A DNA stretch of 64,000 bases, from positions 53,053 to 117,052 of the forward strand of contig CAVUCH010000002.1 in the NCBI GenBank assembly GCA_963739995.1, in the 5' to 3' direction. Positions within the stretch are counted from its first letter, which is position 1. Each line of letters starts with the position of its first letter. The notes under the pieces are model-generated. The model was not told the DNA's origin. It searched no databases and worked only from the letters and a program-made list of their open reading frames with translations. This DNA is from CAVUCH01 sp963739995 (GTDB lineage: Bacteria > Acidobacteriota > Vicinamibacteria > Vicinamibacterales > JAENWD01). This document shows positions 7,849-17,708 of the stretch, piece by piece. Both the position numbers and the translations under genes were made by a program.

Positions 7849-8820
7849 ATGAAGTACGCGAAGGACCAGGACCTCCAACCAACGATCCGCCCCCGGCGAA
7901 CGAGATTCGCGAGGGTGCTCCTGGTTGCCGGCGTCCTGGCAGTCGGCCTTCGACCTGCCGCCGCCCAGGAATTGGAGCCTGGCGCTTACCAGAACGTGCC
8001 GGTCGGGTTGAACGTCGTATATGCCGGCTACGGCTTCTCTCAGGGGAACGTGCTGTTCGACGCGGCGCTGCCGATCGAAGGCTCGGACGCGACTGTCCAC
8101 AGCATGGCGCTGGCCTACCTGCGGACCGTGAGCGTCTTCGGGCGATCCGCGAAGCTCGACGCGCAGCTTCCCGTGTCGTGGGCGCGGTTCGAGGGCGTGG
8201 TGTCCGGCGAGTTCAGGACGCGATCGCCGCAAGGGCTCAACGATCCGCGCGTGCGGTTGTCGGTCAACGTGTTCGGGGCACCCGCGCTCGATCTGCCCGG
8301 ATTCGTAAAATACCGGCAGCGCACGATCGTGGGCGCCAGTTTTCAGGTCGCTCTCCCGCTCGGACAATACGACCGCACCAGGTTCATCAACCTCGGGGCA
8401 CACCGCTGGTCCTTTCGTCCAGAGATCGCGTTGTCGCACACCAGAGGGCGCTGGATTTTCGAAGCGTCCGCCGGTACGTGGCTCTTCACCGACAACGACG
8501 ATTACCCCGGCGGATCGAGCCTCTCACAACGTCCGCTGTACTTTGCGAAAGGAAACGCCATCTACACGTTCCGCCGGAACCTCTGGGCGTCCGTCAGCTA
8601 CGGCCATGCCGAAGGGGGCCAGACGGCGCTGAACGATCTGATCCGCCAGGATCTGCAGAAGAACGACCGGATGGGAGCGACGCTGGCTGTGCCCGTTGCC
8701 AGATCCAGTGCGCTCAAGGTCGTCTTCACGACCGGGCTCGCCACGCGGCTCGGCGCGGATTTCACCTCGATTGGAGTCGGCTATCAATACAGCTGGGGTT
8801 TGAACGGGCCCGCGCCTTAG
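7849..8820 (+). CDS. outer-membrane beta-barrel, MetA-deg transporter family
   Basis: 323 residues with an N-terminal signal (FARVLLVAGVLAVGLRPAAAQ). The mature protein has alternating strands typical of the Phenol_MetA_deg family: VPVGLNVVYAGYGFSQGNVLFD near the start, FQVALPLGQYDRTRFINLGAHRWSFRPEIALSH in the middle and a terminal aromatic strand (GVGYQYSWGLN). The family is linked to transport in phenol or hydrocarbon degradation loci, but it is widespread and substrates are mostly unknown. It lies 7 bases downstream of the receiver-HATPase gene and may be co-transcribed with it. Confidence 0.75.
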   Translation: MKYAKDQDLQPTIRPRRTRFARVLLVAGVLAVGLRPAAAQELEPGAYQNVPVGLNVVYAGYGFSQGNVLFDAALPIEGSDATVHSMALAYLRTVSVFGRSAKLDAQLPVSWARFEGVVSGEFRTRSPQGLNDPRVRLSVNVFGAPALDLPGFVKYRQRTIVGASFQVALPLGQYDRTRFINLGAHRWSFRPEIALSHTRGRWIFEASAGTWLFTDNDDYPGGSSLSQRPLYFAKGNAIYTFRRNLWASVSYGHAEGGQTALNDLIRQDLQKNDRMGATLAVPVARSSALKVVFTTGLATRLGADFTSIGVGYQYSWGLNGPAP

Positions 8821-9066
8821 GCGCGGACCTGGCGTTTGCGTGGCGGCCAGCAGCACAGGGCGTGGACCTGACGCCACGGGGTGTCGTATCCGATCGTATC
8901 CACGTGGCGGACATGGATTCCTCACCGCATGTGGTGAGAGGCCCTGACGGCCAGCGGTGACGATCGCGTGCGTGCGACAGCCCGCGCTCGATTTCGCGGG
9001 CCCGTGCAGGAAGACGTACCGTTGTGTCGCGGCGGCATTCTTGCTGTTTGCCTGAACTGACAGCCG

Positions 9067-11212
9067 ATGTCATTTTCGAACCGCATTCTCGTGGGCCTCG
9101 CGGCTGGCGTGCTCGTCGGCCTGTTCTTCGGCGAGCGCGCGGCCGCGCTGAAGTGGGCGGCCGACGGCTTCGTCAAACTGCTGCAGATGACGGTGCTGCC
9201 GTACGTCACGGTGTCGATCATCGGCAGCCTTGGCAAGCTGCGCTACGAGGAGGCACGCGTCACTGGGACTCAGGACTGGCGCGGTTCTGGCGGGATTGTG
9301 GCTGGTTGCGCTGCTGTTCACGTTTTTGATCCCGCTCACGTTCCCCCAGGTGCAGAACGCCACGTTCTTCAGCACCACGCTCGTGGAGCCCCGCCAGCCG
9401 TTCAACTTCGTCGATCTCTACATTCCGTCGAATCCGTTCTATTCCCTGGCCAACAACATCGTGCCGGCGGTCGTGCTGTTTTCGGTGGTGCTCGGCGTCG
9501 CTCTGATCGGCGTGGAGCGCAAGCAGATCCTGCTCGATGTGCTCAGCGTCGCGAGCGACGCGCTGTCCCTCGCCACGCGTTTCGTCGTCCGGCTGACGCC
9601 GTACGGTTTGTTCGCGATCGCGGCGACGGCTGCGGGAACGCTCAGCCTGGAACAGCTCGGCCGCCTTCAGGTGTATCTCATCGCCTACGTTCTCGTCGCG
9701 CTGCTGGTCAGCCTATGGGTCCTGCCGGGTCTCGTCGCCGCCCTGACCCCGATCCGGGCGCTGGACATCTTGCGGCTCACGAAAAATGCGCTGCTGACCG
9801 CTTTCGTCGCCGGCGACCTGTTCATCGTGCTCCCGGCACTGATCCAGGCGAGCAAGACGCTCATCGAGCAACAGGGGCTCGCCGACTCGCAGGGCGCCGC
9901 GCTGCCGGACGTCATCGTCCCCGCGTCGTTCAACTTTCCGCATACCGGCAAGCTGCTCTCGATCAGCTTCATCCTGTTTGCCGGATGGTTCGCCGACGCC
10001 GTGGTCCGGGTATCGGATTATCCGCGGCTCGCACTCACGGGGCTGGTGACGTTCTTCGGCAGTCTCAACGTCGCCGTTCCCTTTCTGCTCGATCTGTTCA
10101 GAATTCCCGTCGACACGTTTCAGCTCTTCCTGGCGAGCGGCGTCGTGAATTCACGCTTCGGCACCCTGGTTGCGGCGATGCACACCGTGGCGGTCGCGCT
10201 GCTCGGCACCTGCGCGATGACCGGGTCGCTGCGGTGGCGCCGCGGCCACATGATGCGGTATGCGGTCGTGACTGCCGTCCTCACCGTGGCCGTGATTGGC
10301 GGCACGCGTGCGCTGTTTGCCAGCGTCCTCGACCAGCGCTACACGAAGGACCAGGTGCTGTCAGGCATGCACCTGCTGCGCGAGTCACCGTCGGCGGTCG
10401 TCCATCGGACAGTGTCACCGGCACCAGCGGTCGCCGACGGCGTCGGTCAACTCGATGCGATTCGGTCGCGGGGAAGCCTGCGCGTGGGCTATCTGCCTGA
10501 CGCGCTGCCGTACGCCTTCTTCAATCAGCAGGACAGGCTCGTGGGCTTCGACATCGAGCTTGCCCACCGGCTCGCCGGCGAGCTCGGCGTCCGCCTGGAG
10601 TTGGTGCCCGTACGAAGGGAACGGCTCGATGACGACCTCGCCCAGGGCTACTGCGACATCGTCATGTCCGGCGTCGCGGTGACCACCGATGGGGCGAGCC
10701 GTACGATGCTTTCCAGCGCCTACCTCGACGAAACACTGGCCTTCGTGGTGCCGGACGCCGCGCGTGAGCGATTCGCGACGTGGGACAGCATCAAATCGAT
10801 GGGCGCGATCGGACTTGCGGTTCCGAATGTCCCCTACTACATGGAGAAACTCCGTCTCCTCGTCCCGCAGGCCGTGCTTCATCCGGTGACGGATGTCGTC
10901 GCAGTGCTGAAAGCGCTGCCGCCGCAGATCGGCGGAATCGCGCTTCCAGCAGAGCGGGGCTCGGCGTGGACGCTGATGTATCCCGCCTACTCGGTCGTCG
11001 TGCCGGCACCTGGCCTGGTGAAAGTGCCGCTCGCGTACCCGATTGCACGGAAGGATCAGGCGTTCGCGACCTTCATCAATACCTGGATCGATCTGAAGAA
11101 AAAGGACGGCACGCTCGATTCGCTCTACCGCTACTGGATCCTGGGTCAGAATCCCGAGGCCAGGCAGCCGCGCTGGTCCGTCATTCGCGATGTGTTGCAC
11201 TGGGTGGAGTAG
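9067..11212 (+). CDS. DAACS symporter fused to a solute-binding domain, frameshifted
   Basis: The first frame (ATG 9067) gives FSNRILVGLAAGVLVGLFFGERAAALKWAADGFVKLLQMTVLPYVTVSIIGSLGKLRYEEAR, the N-terminus of a dicarboxylate/amino-acid:cation symporter. The frame then changes near 9255-9268 and continues in the +1 frame as LGLRTGAVLAGLWLVALLFTFLIPL ... NNIVPAVVLFSVVLGVALIG ... VPASFNFPHTGKLLSISFILFAG to about 10400. From about 10440 a family-3 solute-binding domain follows (LDAIRSRGSLRVGYLPDALPYAFFNQQDRLVGFDIELAHRLAGEL). The whole is about 715 residues. A symporter with its own tethered periplasmic binding domain is unusual. The carrier gene at 11216 follows at once, so both are probably one operon. 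Confidence 0.8.
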
Positions 11213-11215
11213 GGC

Positions 11216-12559
11216 ATGACTGCCAAGGCCTCTGACCGTACGGCGCTGGAGCGCTTTCTCGGCGTGTTCACCGATGTGCGCGCTGGCGAGGGCCCAACCG
11301 CCCTTCTGCTGGCGTCGAACGTGTTTCTCATTCTCATGGCGTACTACGTGCTGAAACCGGTACGAGAGGCGCTGATTCTGGGGGAGGGATCGGCGGAGCT
11401 GAAGTCCTACATGTCTGCGGGCCAGGTCGTTGTGCTGGCTTTCGTCGTGCCCTACTACGGCCGTCTGGTAGCGCAGTTCCCACGGATACGCCTGATCAAC
11501 ATCGTGACAGCGTTCTTCATCGCCTGCCTTGCGCTCTTCTATGTGCTCGCCCAGTTCGGAGTGCCGCTGGGGGTCGTCTTCTTCTTGTGGATCGGAATCT
11601 TCAATCTCATGGTCGTCGCTCAGTTCTGGTCCTTCGCCAATGACGTGTATACGAAGGAAGAGGGACTGCGGCTGTTCGTCATCGTTGGATTCGGTGCCTC
11701 GCTGGGAGCCGTCATCGGCGCGCGCGCCGCGGATCGCCTGATCGAGCCGCTCGGTGTCTATCAGCTCATGCTCGTCGGCGGCGTCATCCTCGTCCTGCAG
11801 CTGCTGATCACCAACAGCATCGATCGCCGCGAGACGGGGCGCCGGCCCACGGCGGGCAGACCCGTCACCGCCGCCACACGCACAGGTGAGAATGCGTTTG
11901 CGATGGTACTTCGCACGCGCTACCTGCTTCTCATGGCGCTCATGCTCATGCTGCTCAACTGGGTGAATACGACGGGCGAGTACATCCTCGGCAGCATCGT
12001 GAAGGAAACAGCGACGAACATGGTCGCCGCCGGTCAAGCGAACGGGCTCACCGAAGGACAGCTCATCGGCGACTTCTATTCGAAGTATTTCACTCTCGTC
12101 AACGTCATCGGCCTGCTCCTGCAATTGTTCGTCGTGTCGCGAGTCGTCAAGTATCTGGACATCCCGTGGGCGGTGATGATTCTGCCGATGATTTCGCTGG
12201 GCGCATACAACATTCTCGTGTTCTATCCGGCGTTGATGGCCGTGCTGGCGGCCAAGGTGGCCGAGAACTCGACCGACTATTCGCTCAACAACACCGTGCG
12301 CAACATGCTGTTCCTGCCGTGCTCGTACGAGCAGAAGTTCAGCGCCAAACAGGTGATCGACTCATTCTTCGTGCGCATGGGCGACGTGCTGTCGGCGCTC
12401 GTCGTATTCGTCGGGACGGCGTGGTTCTCGCTCCATCCTCGCGGCTTCGCCGCCGTGAATGTCGTGCTGGTGGTCGCATGGCTCACGCTCGCCTGGCGCG
12501 TTGGCCGCCACTACAAGCGGTTGACGGAGTCAGAAGGAGCGCCGCAGGTGAGGGTCTGA
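11216..12559 (+). CDS. Npt1/Npt2-type ATP/ADP-translocase-like carrier
   Basis: 447 residues, about 12 transmembrane helices. The N-terminal signature (PTALLLASNVFLILMAYYVLKPVREALIL), the middle (FNLMVVAQFWSFANDVYTKEEGLRLF) and VAENSTDYSLNNTVRNMLFLPCSYEQKFSAKQVIDSFFVRMGD match the nucleotide transporter family (TlcC-like), first known from Rickettsia and Chlamydia. In free-living bacteria the substrate is generally unknown and energy-parasite ATP import is unlikely. It starts 3 bases after the symporter fusion. Confidence 0.85.
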   Translation: MTAKASDRTALERFLGVFTDVRAGEGPTALLLASNVFLILMAYYVLKPVREALILGEGSAELKSYMSAGQVVVLAFVVPYYGRLVAQFPRIRLINIVTAFFIACLALFYVLAQFGVPLGVVFFLWIGIFNLMVVAQFWSFANDVYTKEEGLRLFVIVGFGASLGAVIGARAADRLIEPLGVYQLMLVGGVILVLQLLITNSIDRRETGRRPTAGRPVTAATRTGENAFAMVLRTRYLLLMALMLMLLNWVNTTGEYILGSIVKETATNMVAAGQANGLTEGQLIGDFYSKYFTLVNVIGLLLQLFVVSRVVKYLDIPWAVMILPMISLGAYNILVFYPALMAVLAAKVAENSTDYSLNNTVRNMLFLPCSYEQKFSAKQVIDSFFVRMGDVLSALVVFVGTAWFSLHPRGFAAVNVVLVVAWLTLAWRVGRHYKRLTESEGAPQVRV

Positions 12560-12665
12560 ACGCACGGCGGTGTACGCGCCCATTTTGGAAAGCACGCGTT
12601 TTCACGACCAGGTGGAACGTTGACGCGTCCGCCAGCGCGGGGCGCCGTCGCCTGCTGTCGTCAAC

Positions 12666-14282
12666 TCACGCGGTGCCGCCCGCCGACGCCTTCATCTGCC
12701 GGCCCCGCCGGTCCGGGCAGACGATACCCAGCTTCTTCATCCGGAAGCGAAGGGTATTGGGGTGCAGGCCCAGCCGCTCGGCGGCGTTCTGCCTGCCGTT
12801 GATCCGCCATCCGCACTCGTGCAGGATGCCTTCGATGTGCGCCCGCTGAATGGCGTCCAGCGTGTCGCCCGCTACGGCGGTCGCGTCGGAATTCTGCCGT
12901 TTGATGCGGCCCAAGGCTTCGTCGAGCTGGAGCGTGTCACCCGTCGATCGAATCATCGCCCGCTCGACGACATTTTCCAGCTCGCGAACATTGCCCGGCC
13001 ACGAATGTTGCTGCAGCGCCGACATCACGGCCCGCGGCACTTTGGTGATCCGGCGGCCGAGCTCCGGTTGGAGGCGCTGGATGAAGAACCAGACGAGCGA
13101 TGGGATGTCCTCGAGCCGTTCGCGCAATGCGGGCAGGTAAATCGGGAACACGCTCAGGCGATAATACAGGTCCGCCCGGAACCGTCCGCTGGCGACATCC
13201 GCCTCCAGATCGCGGTGCGTCGCAGCGATCACCCTGACATCCACCCGTTTCGTCCGGGATGACCCGACGCGCTCGAAATGCCCTTCCTGCAGGACCCGCA
13301 GCAGCTTGGCCTGGACTTCAGGCGCGAGGTCGCCGATCTCGTCCAGGAAAATCGACCCGCCGTCCGCGAGTTCGAAGCGTCCCTGCCGCATCGAGACGGC
13401 GCCTGTGAACGAACCTTTCTCGTGTCCGAAGAGCTCGCTCTCGACGAGCGTCGGCGGAAGCGCCGCGCAGTTGACCCTCACCAGTGTCCGCATGCGACGC
13501 CGGCTCCGATCGTGCACGGCCCGCGCGAACAGCTCCTTGCCGGTGCCTGTCTCACCCAGCAAGAGTACGGAGGAGTTCATCGGCGCCACCTGGCCCAGCC
13601 GGGTCAGCGCCAGGCGCAGCGACGCGCCCTCCCCGACAATCTCGTCGAAGTCGTGGTAGGTCTTGATCTCTTCCTGCAGATACACGTTGTCGGCGGCCAG
13701 CTGCGCGTTCAGCCGCTCGATCGTCGCCACGCTCGCCCGTAACGCCGTTTCCTGCCGGCAGCGCTGGAGCGCCACGGCCAGGATCTCCGCAATCAGCCGC
13801 ACTCGTTCCAGGACCGGCTCCGACCATCCGCGAGACGACCGGCGTGACCAGAGCACCAGCGCACAGACGACCTCCTCCGCCACGACGATCGGGACGCCCA
13901 GCCCCGACCTGTCCCCCCGATGACGGGCCATTTCGCGCTCGCCAGGCGGCAGGTCGGCACCGCCAGCAATCAGCACCACTTCGCGCTGCGCCAGGCGCTC
14001 GAGGAGCCATCGCGGCGGACAGCCGGCCGCGCCGAATGCCGCTTCTGCGCTCGGCCACATATGTACCGCGCTGACAGCTTCGCCTTCGCTGAACTCGATG
14101 AGGGCTGCGGCGTCGACGCTGATTGCCGCCCCGACCTGCTCGAGTGCACCCGCGATTGCCAAGGCGATCTCATCGACGTGCAGTTGCGCGAACTGTGATG
14201 ACAATCTGGCGGCAAGCCGCTCGAATTGCTGCAGTTCCTCATGGCGTCCCGGCCGCGCCGACGGCATAGCTATGACCTGCAT
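12666..14282 (-). CDS. sigma-54-dependent activator with GAF sensor
   Basis: 538 residues. Residues about 20-180 form a GAF-like sensory region (VDAAALIEFSEGEAVSAVHMWPS, SGLGVPIVVAEEVVCALVLWSRR). A short coiled coil (IERLNAQLAADNVYLQEEI) leads into an AAA+ sigma-54 domain: Walker A GETGTGKE (243-250), GSFTGA (290-295, the sigma-54 contact loop, Ser in place of Ala), Walker B IFLDE (311-315) and PGNVRELENVVERAM. The C-terminus is a Fis-type helix-turn-helix (GWRINGRQNAAERLGLHPNTLRFRMKKLGI). There is no receiver domain, so it responds to a ligand. It converges with the carrier gene; its target is not evident. Confidence 0.93.
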   Translation of the reverse strand: MQVIAMPSARPGRHEELQQFERLAARLSSQFAQLHVDEIALAIAGALEQVGAAISVDAAALIEFSEGEAVSAVHMWPSAEAAFGAAGCPPRWLLERLAQREVVLIAGGADLPPGEREMARHRGDRSGLGVPIVVAEEVVCALVLWSRRSSRGWSEPVLERVRLIAEILAVALQRCRQETALRASVATIERLNAQLAADNVYLQEEIKTYHDFDEIVGEGASLRLALTRLGQVAPMNSSVLLLGETGTGKELFARAVHDRSRRRMRTLVRVNCAALPPTLVESELFGHEKGSFTGAVSMRQGRFELADGGSIFLDEIGDLAPEVQAKLLRVLQEGHFERVGSSRTKRVDVRVIAATHRDLEADVASGRFRADLYYRLSVFPIYLPALRERLEDIPSLVWFFIQRLQPELGRRITKVPRAVMSALQQHSWPGNVRELENVVERAMIRSTGDTLQLDEALGRIKRQNSDATAVAGDTLDAIQRAHIEGILHECGWRINGRQNAAERLGLHPNTLRFRMKKLGIVCPDRRGRQMKASAGGTA

Positions 14283-14615
14283 GACGCACCTGACCTCATC
14301 GCTGCTGTGTTGGCCATTCTGATTTCAGCCCCGGGATCCCGGTGACATGATTGCTGGCTGAAGCCGGACGCATTACGCGTGCGTTGCGTGTCGCCCGCTC
14401 GGGATGCTGTTGACACATCCCGCTGACGCGCCGTCGGCCGGCGCGCTAGTGGCCTGTATCAGCTGAACCAGTAGTGCCTTTCGGGCGGGGCATCCCGGCT
14501 GGCGGCGTTGCTCCTCGCTCGAATACTCCCGGTATGCTCGGTCGTCGCGCCTTGCCAGCCAGGCGCCGCGCTCCGAAATCCACTACCGCTTCAGCCGATA
14601 CCGGCCACTAGGCCC
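14283..14615. other. intergenic stretch carrying palindromic element B
   Basis: The sequence between the sigma-54 regulator start and the GH63-like gene stop. Apart from element B (14446-14611) nothing was recognised. The end of element B lies 4 bases from the GH63-like stop codon. Confidence 0.5.
14446..14611 (+). repeat. palindromic element B (166 bp)
   Basis: The ends are CTAGTGGCC (14446) and GGCCACTAG (to 14611). The 22-base arms are complementary with two mismatches. The core (GGGCGGGGCATCCCG, CTGGCGGCGTTGCT, CGCTCGAATA, CTCGGTCGTCGCGCCTTGCC) matches element C in reverse orientation and element A in the same orientation. It sits just past the stop codon of the GH63-like gene and could act as its 3' structure. 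Confidence 0.88.
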
Positions 14616-17351
14616 TCAACTCACTCGAGACGTTCCACGAACGTGAGCGGCACTCTTGCCGACCTCGAGCAGCCTCTTGGCATCCACCGATCCGAAGAGC
14701 TGGATCAGCGACGCCACCAGTCCTGTCCATCCGGTCTGGTGACTCGCGCCGAGGCCCGCCCCGTTGTCGCCGTGGAAGTATTCATAGAAGAGGATGTGAT
14801 CGCGCCAGTGACTATCCTCCTGAAACTTCTGCGTCCCGCCATAGACGGCCCGGCGCCCGTTGCCGTCGCGCAGGAAGATCCGCGTGAGGCGGTCGGCAAT
14901 CTCCTTCGCAACCTCGAAGAGGTTCATGAGCCTGCCCGAACCGGTCGGGCATTCGACTTTGAAGTCATCGCCGTAGTACTGGTAGAAGTTCAGGAGCGCC
15001 CGGATCAGCAATGCGTTGACCGGCATCCAGATCGGGCCGCGCCAGTTGGAGTTGCCCCCGAACATGCCCGTGTTCGATTCGGCCGGCAGGTAGTCGACGG
15101 TGTGCGCCTGCCCGTGCACGTGGAACACATACGGATGCCGCTCGTGGAACTTCGAGAGCGCGCGGATGCCGTAGGCGCTCAGGAACTCGTCCTCGTCGAG
15201 CAATCGCGTCAGGATCCGGCGGAGCCGATCGGGGTTGACCAGGGCCAGAAGCGCCCGCTCGGCCACGCCCAGATGATCCGGGCCCGTGGGGTGCATCGTG
15301 CTCGACAGTTCCGGCATCCGGCGCCGCCGTTCCAGGATCGCCGCCATCGCTCTCGGGACGCGCTCCCGCTGCCGCTTTTCGATCACCGTGGTCGCGCACA
15401 GCGGCAGGAGCCCCACCATCGAGCGTATCTTGAGCCGCGTAGAGCTGCCGTCCGGTAGCCGGAGCAGGTCGTAGTAGAAGCCGTCCTCTTCGTCCCACAT
15501 GCCGTCATCCCCGGGGCGGTTCATCGCTGCGGCGATGTAGAAGAAGTGCTCGACGAACTTGAAGACCATGTCCTCGTAGGTGGGGTCGTACGCGGCGAGC
15601 TCCGCGGCGAGCTCCAGCATGTTCTGGCTGAAGAGGGCCATCCACGCCGTGCCGTCCGCCTGTTCGAGGTGGCCGCCGGTGGGAAGTGGGGCGCTACGGT
15701 CGAACACGCCGATGTTGTCGAGGCCGAGGAACCCTCCCTCGAACACGTTCTTGCCGAAGCGGTCCTTCCGGTTCACCCACCAGGTGAAGTTCAGCAGGAG
15801 CTTGTTGAAGGTGGTTCTGAGGAACTCCACGTCCGTTTCGCCGCGCAGCGCCTGGTCGGTGCGGACGAGGAACAGGGTTGCAAAAGCGTGGACCGGCGGA
15901 TTCACGTCGCTGAAGTTCCACTCGTACGCGGGCATCTGACCGTTGGGGTGCAGGTACAAGCCGCGGAGCATCAACGCCATCTGCTCCTTGGCGAAGTCCG
16001 GGTCGACGATCGACAGCGGAACCGTATGGAAGGCCAGGTCCCACGCCGCATACCAGGGGTACTCCCACTTGTCGGGCATGGAGATGACGTCCTGGTTGAG
16101 CATGTGGTACCACTCCGAGTTCCGGGCGTTGTGAAATCCGTGATGGAGTGGGTTGGAATGGTGTTCGTCGAGCCAGTTGTCGCCGTCGAAGTAGAAGAAC
16201 TGCTTGCTCCAGAGCATGCCTGCGATCGCCTGGCGCATCACGTTGGCCGCATCCTGACTCACTGATGGCGGCGTGACCGATTGGTAGAACTCATCGGCTT
16301 CACGGAGCCTGACATCGAAGAGCTGGTCAAAATTCCGGCCAAAAGGCTGCCCTTTCTGGTCCAGGAAACTGCTGGAGAGCCGCAGCCTGATCACCGCAGT
16401 CTTCCCCGCACCGACTGTGACGCGGTAGTGCGCCGCGACCTTGGTGCCCTGCCTGCCGGGATTCACCGCGTCGGGCCGGCCCAGCACCACGCAGTCGTTG
16501 ATGCCATCCTTGACGTAGGGACTCTCGTTCTCCTGCCCGTGGAACAGTCGCTCGTGGTTCGTTTCGTTCTCGGTGAAGAGTAGCGGCACATCGCCTTCGC
16601 ACGACAGGAGAAATGCACCCAGCAGGGGATGAGTCGCGGCGGCCGTGCTCACACCTGCCGGCGCCTCGATCTGCTTCAGGTTCGGCTTCTCGGACGCTCT
16701 ATTCGATGCGGCAATCCACTTCGACCAGTCGTTGCGGAACCACAGCGTCGGCAGCAGATGCAGTTCGGCCGCGTCCGGTCCACGGTTGGCCGCGGTGATT
16801 CGGACGAGGATGTCTTCAGCCGCGCCCTTCGCGTATTCCACGAACACGTCGAAATAACGGTCGTCTCTGAAGACGCCGGTGTCTAGGAGCTCGTATTCCA
16901 TCTCGTCGCGGTTGCGACGGCGGTTCGTCTCCACCAGATCGGCGTAGGGATACGCATCGTGTGGGTACTTGTACAGAAACTTCATGTACGAGTGGGTCGG
17001 CGTGCTATCCAGATAGAAGTAGTACTCCTTGACGTCCTCGCCGTGGTTTCCCTCGCTGTTCGTGAGTCCGAAGAGCCGTTCCTTCAGGATCGGATCCTTG
17101 CCGTTCCACAGCGCGAGCGCGAAGCAGAGCTGCTGTTTCTCGTCGGAGATGCCTGCCAGGCCATCCTCGCCCCAGCGATACGCACGGGAGCGGGCATGAT
17201 CGTGCGTGAAGAAATTCCAGGCGTCGCCGTTATGGCTGTAGTCCTCCCGCACCGTGCCCCACTGCCGTTCGCTGAGGTACGGTCCCCACTTCTTCCACGC
17301 AACGGCGCCCGTGCGGGCTTCTTCGAGCCGCATGTGCTCATTGGTAGGCAT
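14616..17351 (-). CDS. GH63/MGH1-like glucosidase
   Basis: 911 residues, no signal peptide, so cytoplasmic. Segments such as AWKKWGPYLSERQWGTVREDYS, WGEDGLAGISDEKQQLCFALALWNGKDPILKERLFGLTNSEGNHGEDVKEYYFYLDSTPTHSYMKFLYKYP, MPDKWEYPWYAAWDLAFHTVPLS, QMPAYEWNFSDVNPPVHAFA, and GNSNWRGPIWMPVNALLIRAL mark the (alpha/alpha)6-barrel family annotated as MGH1-like or GH63 glucosidase. The length is close to the family norm, and the acidic residues in AWDLAFH and YEWNFSDVNPP are likely catalytic-site candidates. Related enzymes hydrolyse glucosyl- or mannosyl-glycerate or alpha-glucosides; the exact substrate cannot be told. It stands alone on the minus strand. Confidence 0.88.
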   Translation of the reverse strand: MPTNEHMRLEEARTGAVAWKKWGPYLSERQWGTVREDYSHNGDAWNFFTHDHARSRAYRWGEDGLAGISDEKQQLCFALALWNGKDPILKERLFGLTNSEGNHGEDVKEYYFYLDSTPTHSYMKFLYKYPHDAYPYADLVETNRRRNRDEMEYELLDTGVFRDDRYFDVFVEYAKGAAEDILVRITAANRGPDAAELHLLPTLWFRNDWSKWIAASNRASEKPNLKQIEAPAGVSTAAATHPLLGAFLLSCEGDVPLLFTENETNHERLFHGQENESPYVKDGINDCVVLGRPDAVNPGRQGTKVAAHYRVTVGAGKTAVIRLRLSSSFLDQKGQPFGRNFDQLFDVRLREADEFYQSVTPPSVSQDAANVMRQAIAGMLWSKQFFYFDGDNWLDEHHSNPLHHGFHNARNSEWYHMLNQDVISMPDKWEYPWYAAWDLAFHTVPLSIVDPDFAKEQMALMLRGLYLHPNGQMPAYEWNFSDVNPPVHAFATLFLVRTDQALRGETDVEFLRTTFNKLLLNFTWWVNRKDRFGKNVFEGGFLGLDNIGVFDRSAPLPTGGHLEQADGTAWMALFSQNMLELAAELAAYDPTYEDMVFKFVEHFFYIAAAMNRPGDDGMWDEEDGFYYDLLRLPDGSSTRLKIRSMVGLLPLCATTVIEKRQRERVPRAMAAILERRRRMPELSSTMHPTGPDHLGVAERALLALVNPDRLRRILTRLLDEDEFLSAYGIRALSKFHERHPYVFHVHGQAHTVDYLPAESNTGMFGGNSNWRGPIWMPVNALLIRALLNFYQYYGDDFKVECPTGSGRLMNLFEVAKEIADRLTRIFLRDGNGRRAVYGGTQKFQEDSHWRDHILFYEYFHGDNGAGLGASHQTGWTGLVASLIQLFGSVDAKRLLEVGKSAAHVRGTSRVS

Positions 17352-17708
17352 GATTCCCTCGTTTCGTCGAATGGAGGACGGTGAACAACCCTGAGGCCAC
17401 GTCCACGTTCAGGCCCGCGTCCGCCAGGCCGCCGTGCGACGGCCGAGCTCGCAGCTGGCAGCGATCCTGCGCATGTAGAGCACACGGGGGGCCAGCGGCG
17501 CGGCGTCGGGCCGCAAACCGCTAACTGGTACGGTGGCGGAGTTTTGCGATGTGTGGGCTGCGCGGGTGTTCCGTCTGGGCTTCTCAGGTGGCTCCGGCCG
17601 GGCGGAGGTCCTCCGGAACTTCGGGTCGAGATCCCGGAGTGGCCCTCCTCGGGCCCGGTTGCATCGGGCACTGAGCCAACGGGCCGGACGCCGCAGGAGT
17701 TCAGTCCG
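17352..17708. other. gap with no recognised gene
   Basis: 357 bases upstream of the GH63-like gene, presumably containing its promoter. No family resemblance, repeat or convincing open frame was found. Confidence 0.4.

Noticed and set aside
10415..12124. 569-residue minus-strand open frame
   Set aside because: It is antisense to the binding domain and nucleotide carrier, with no recognisable domain.
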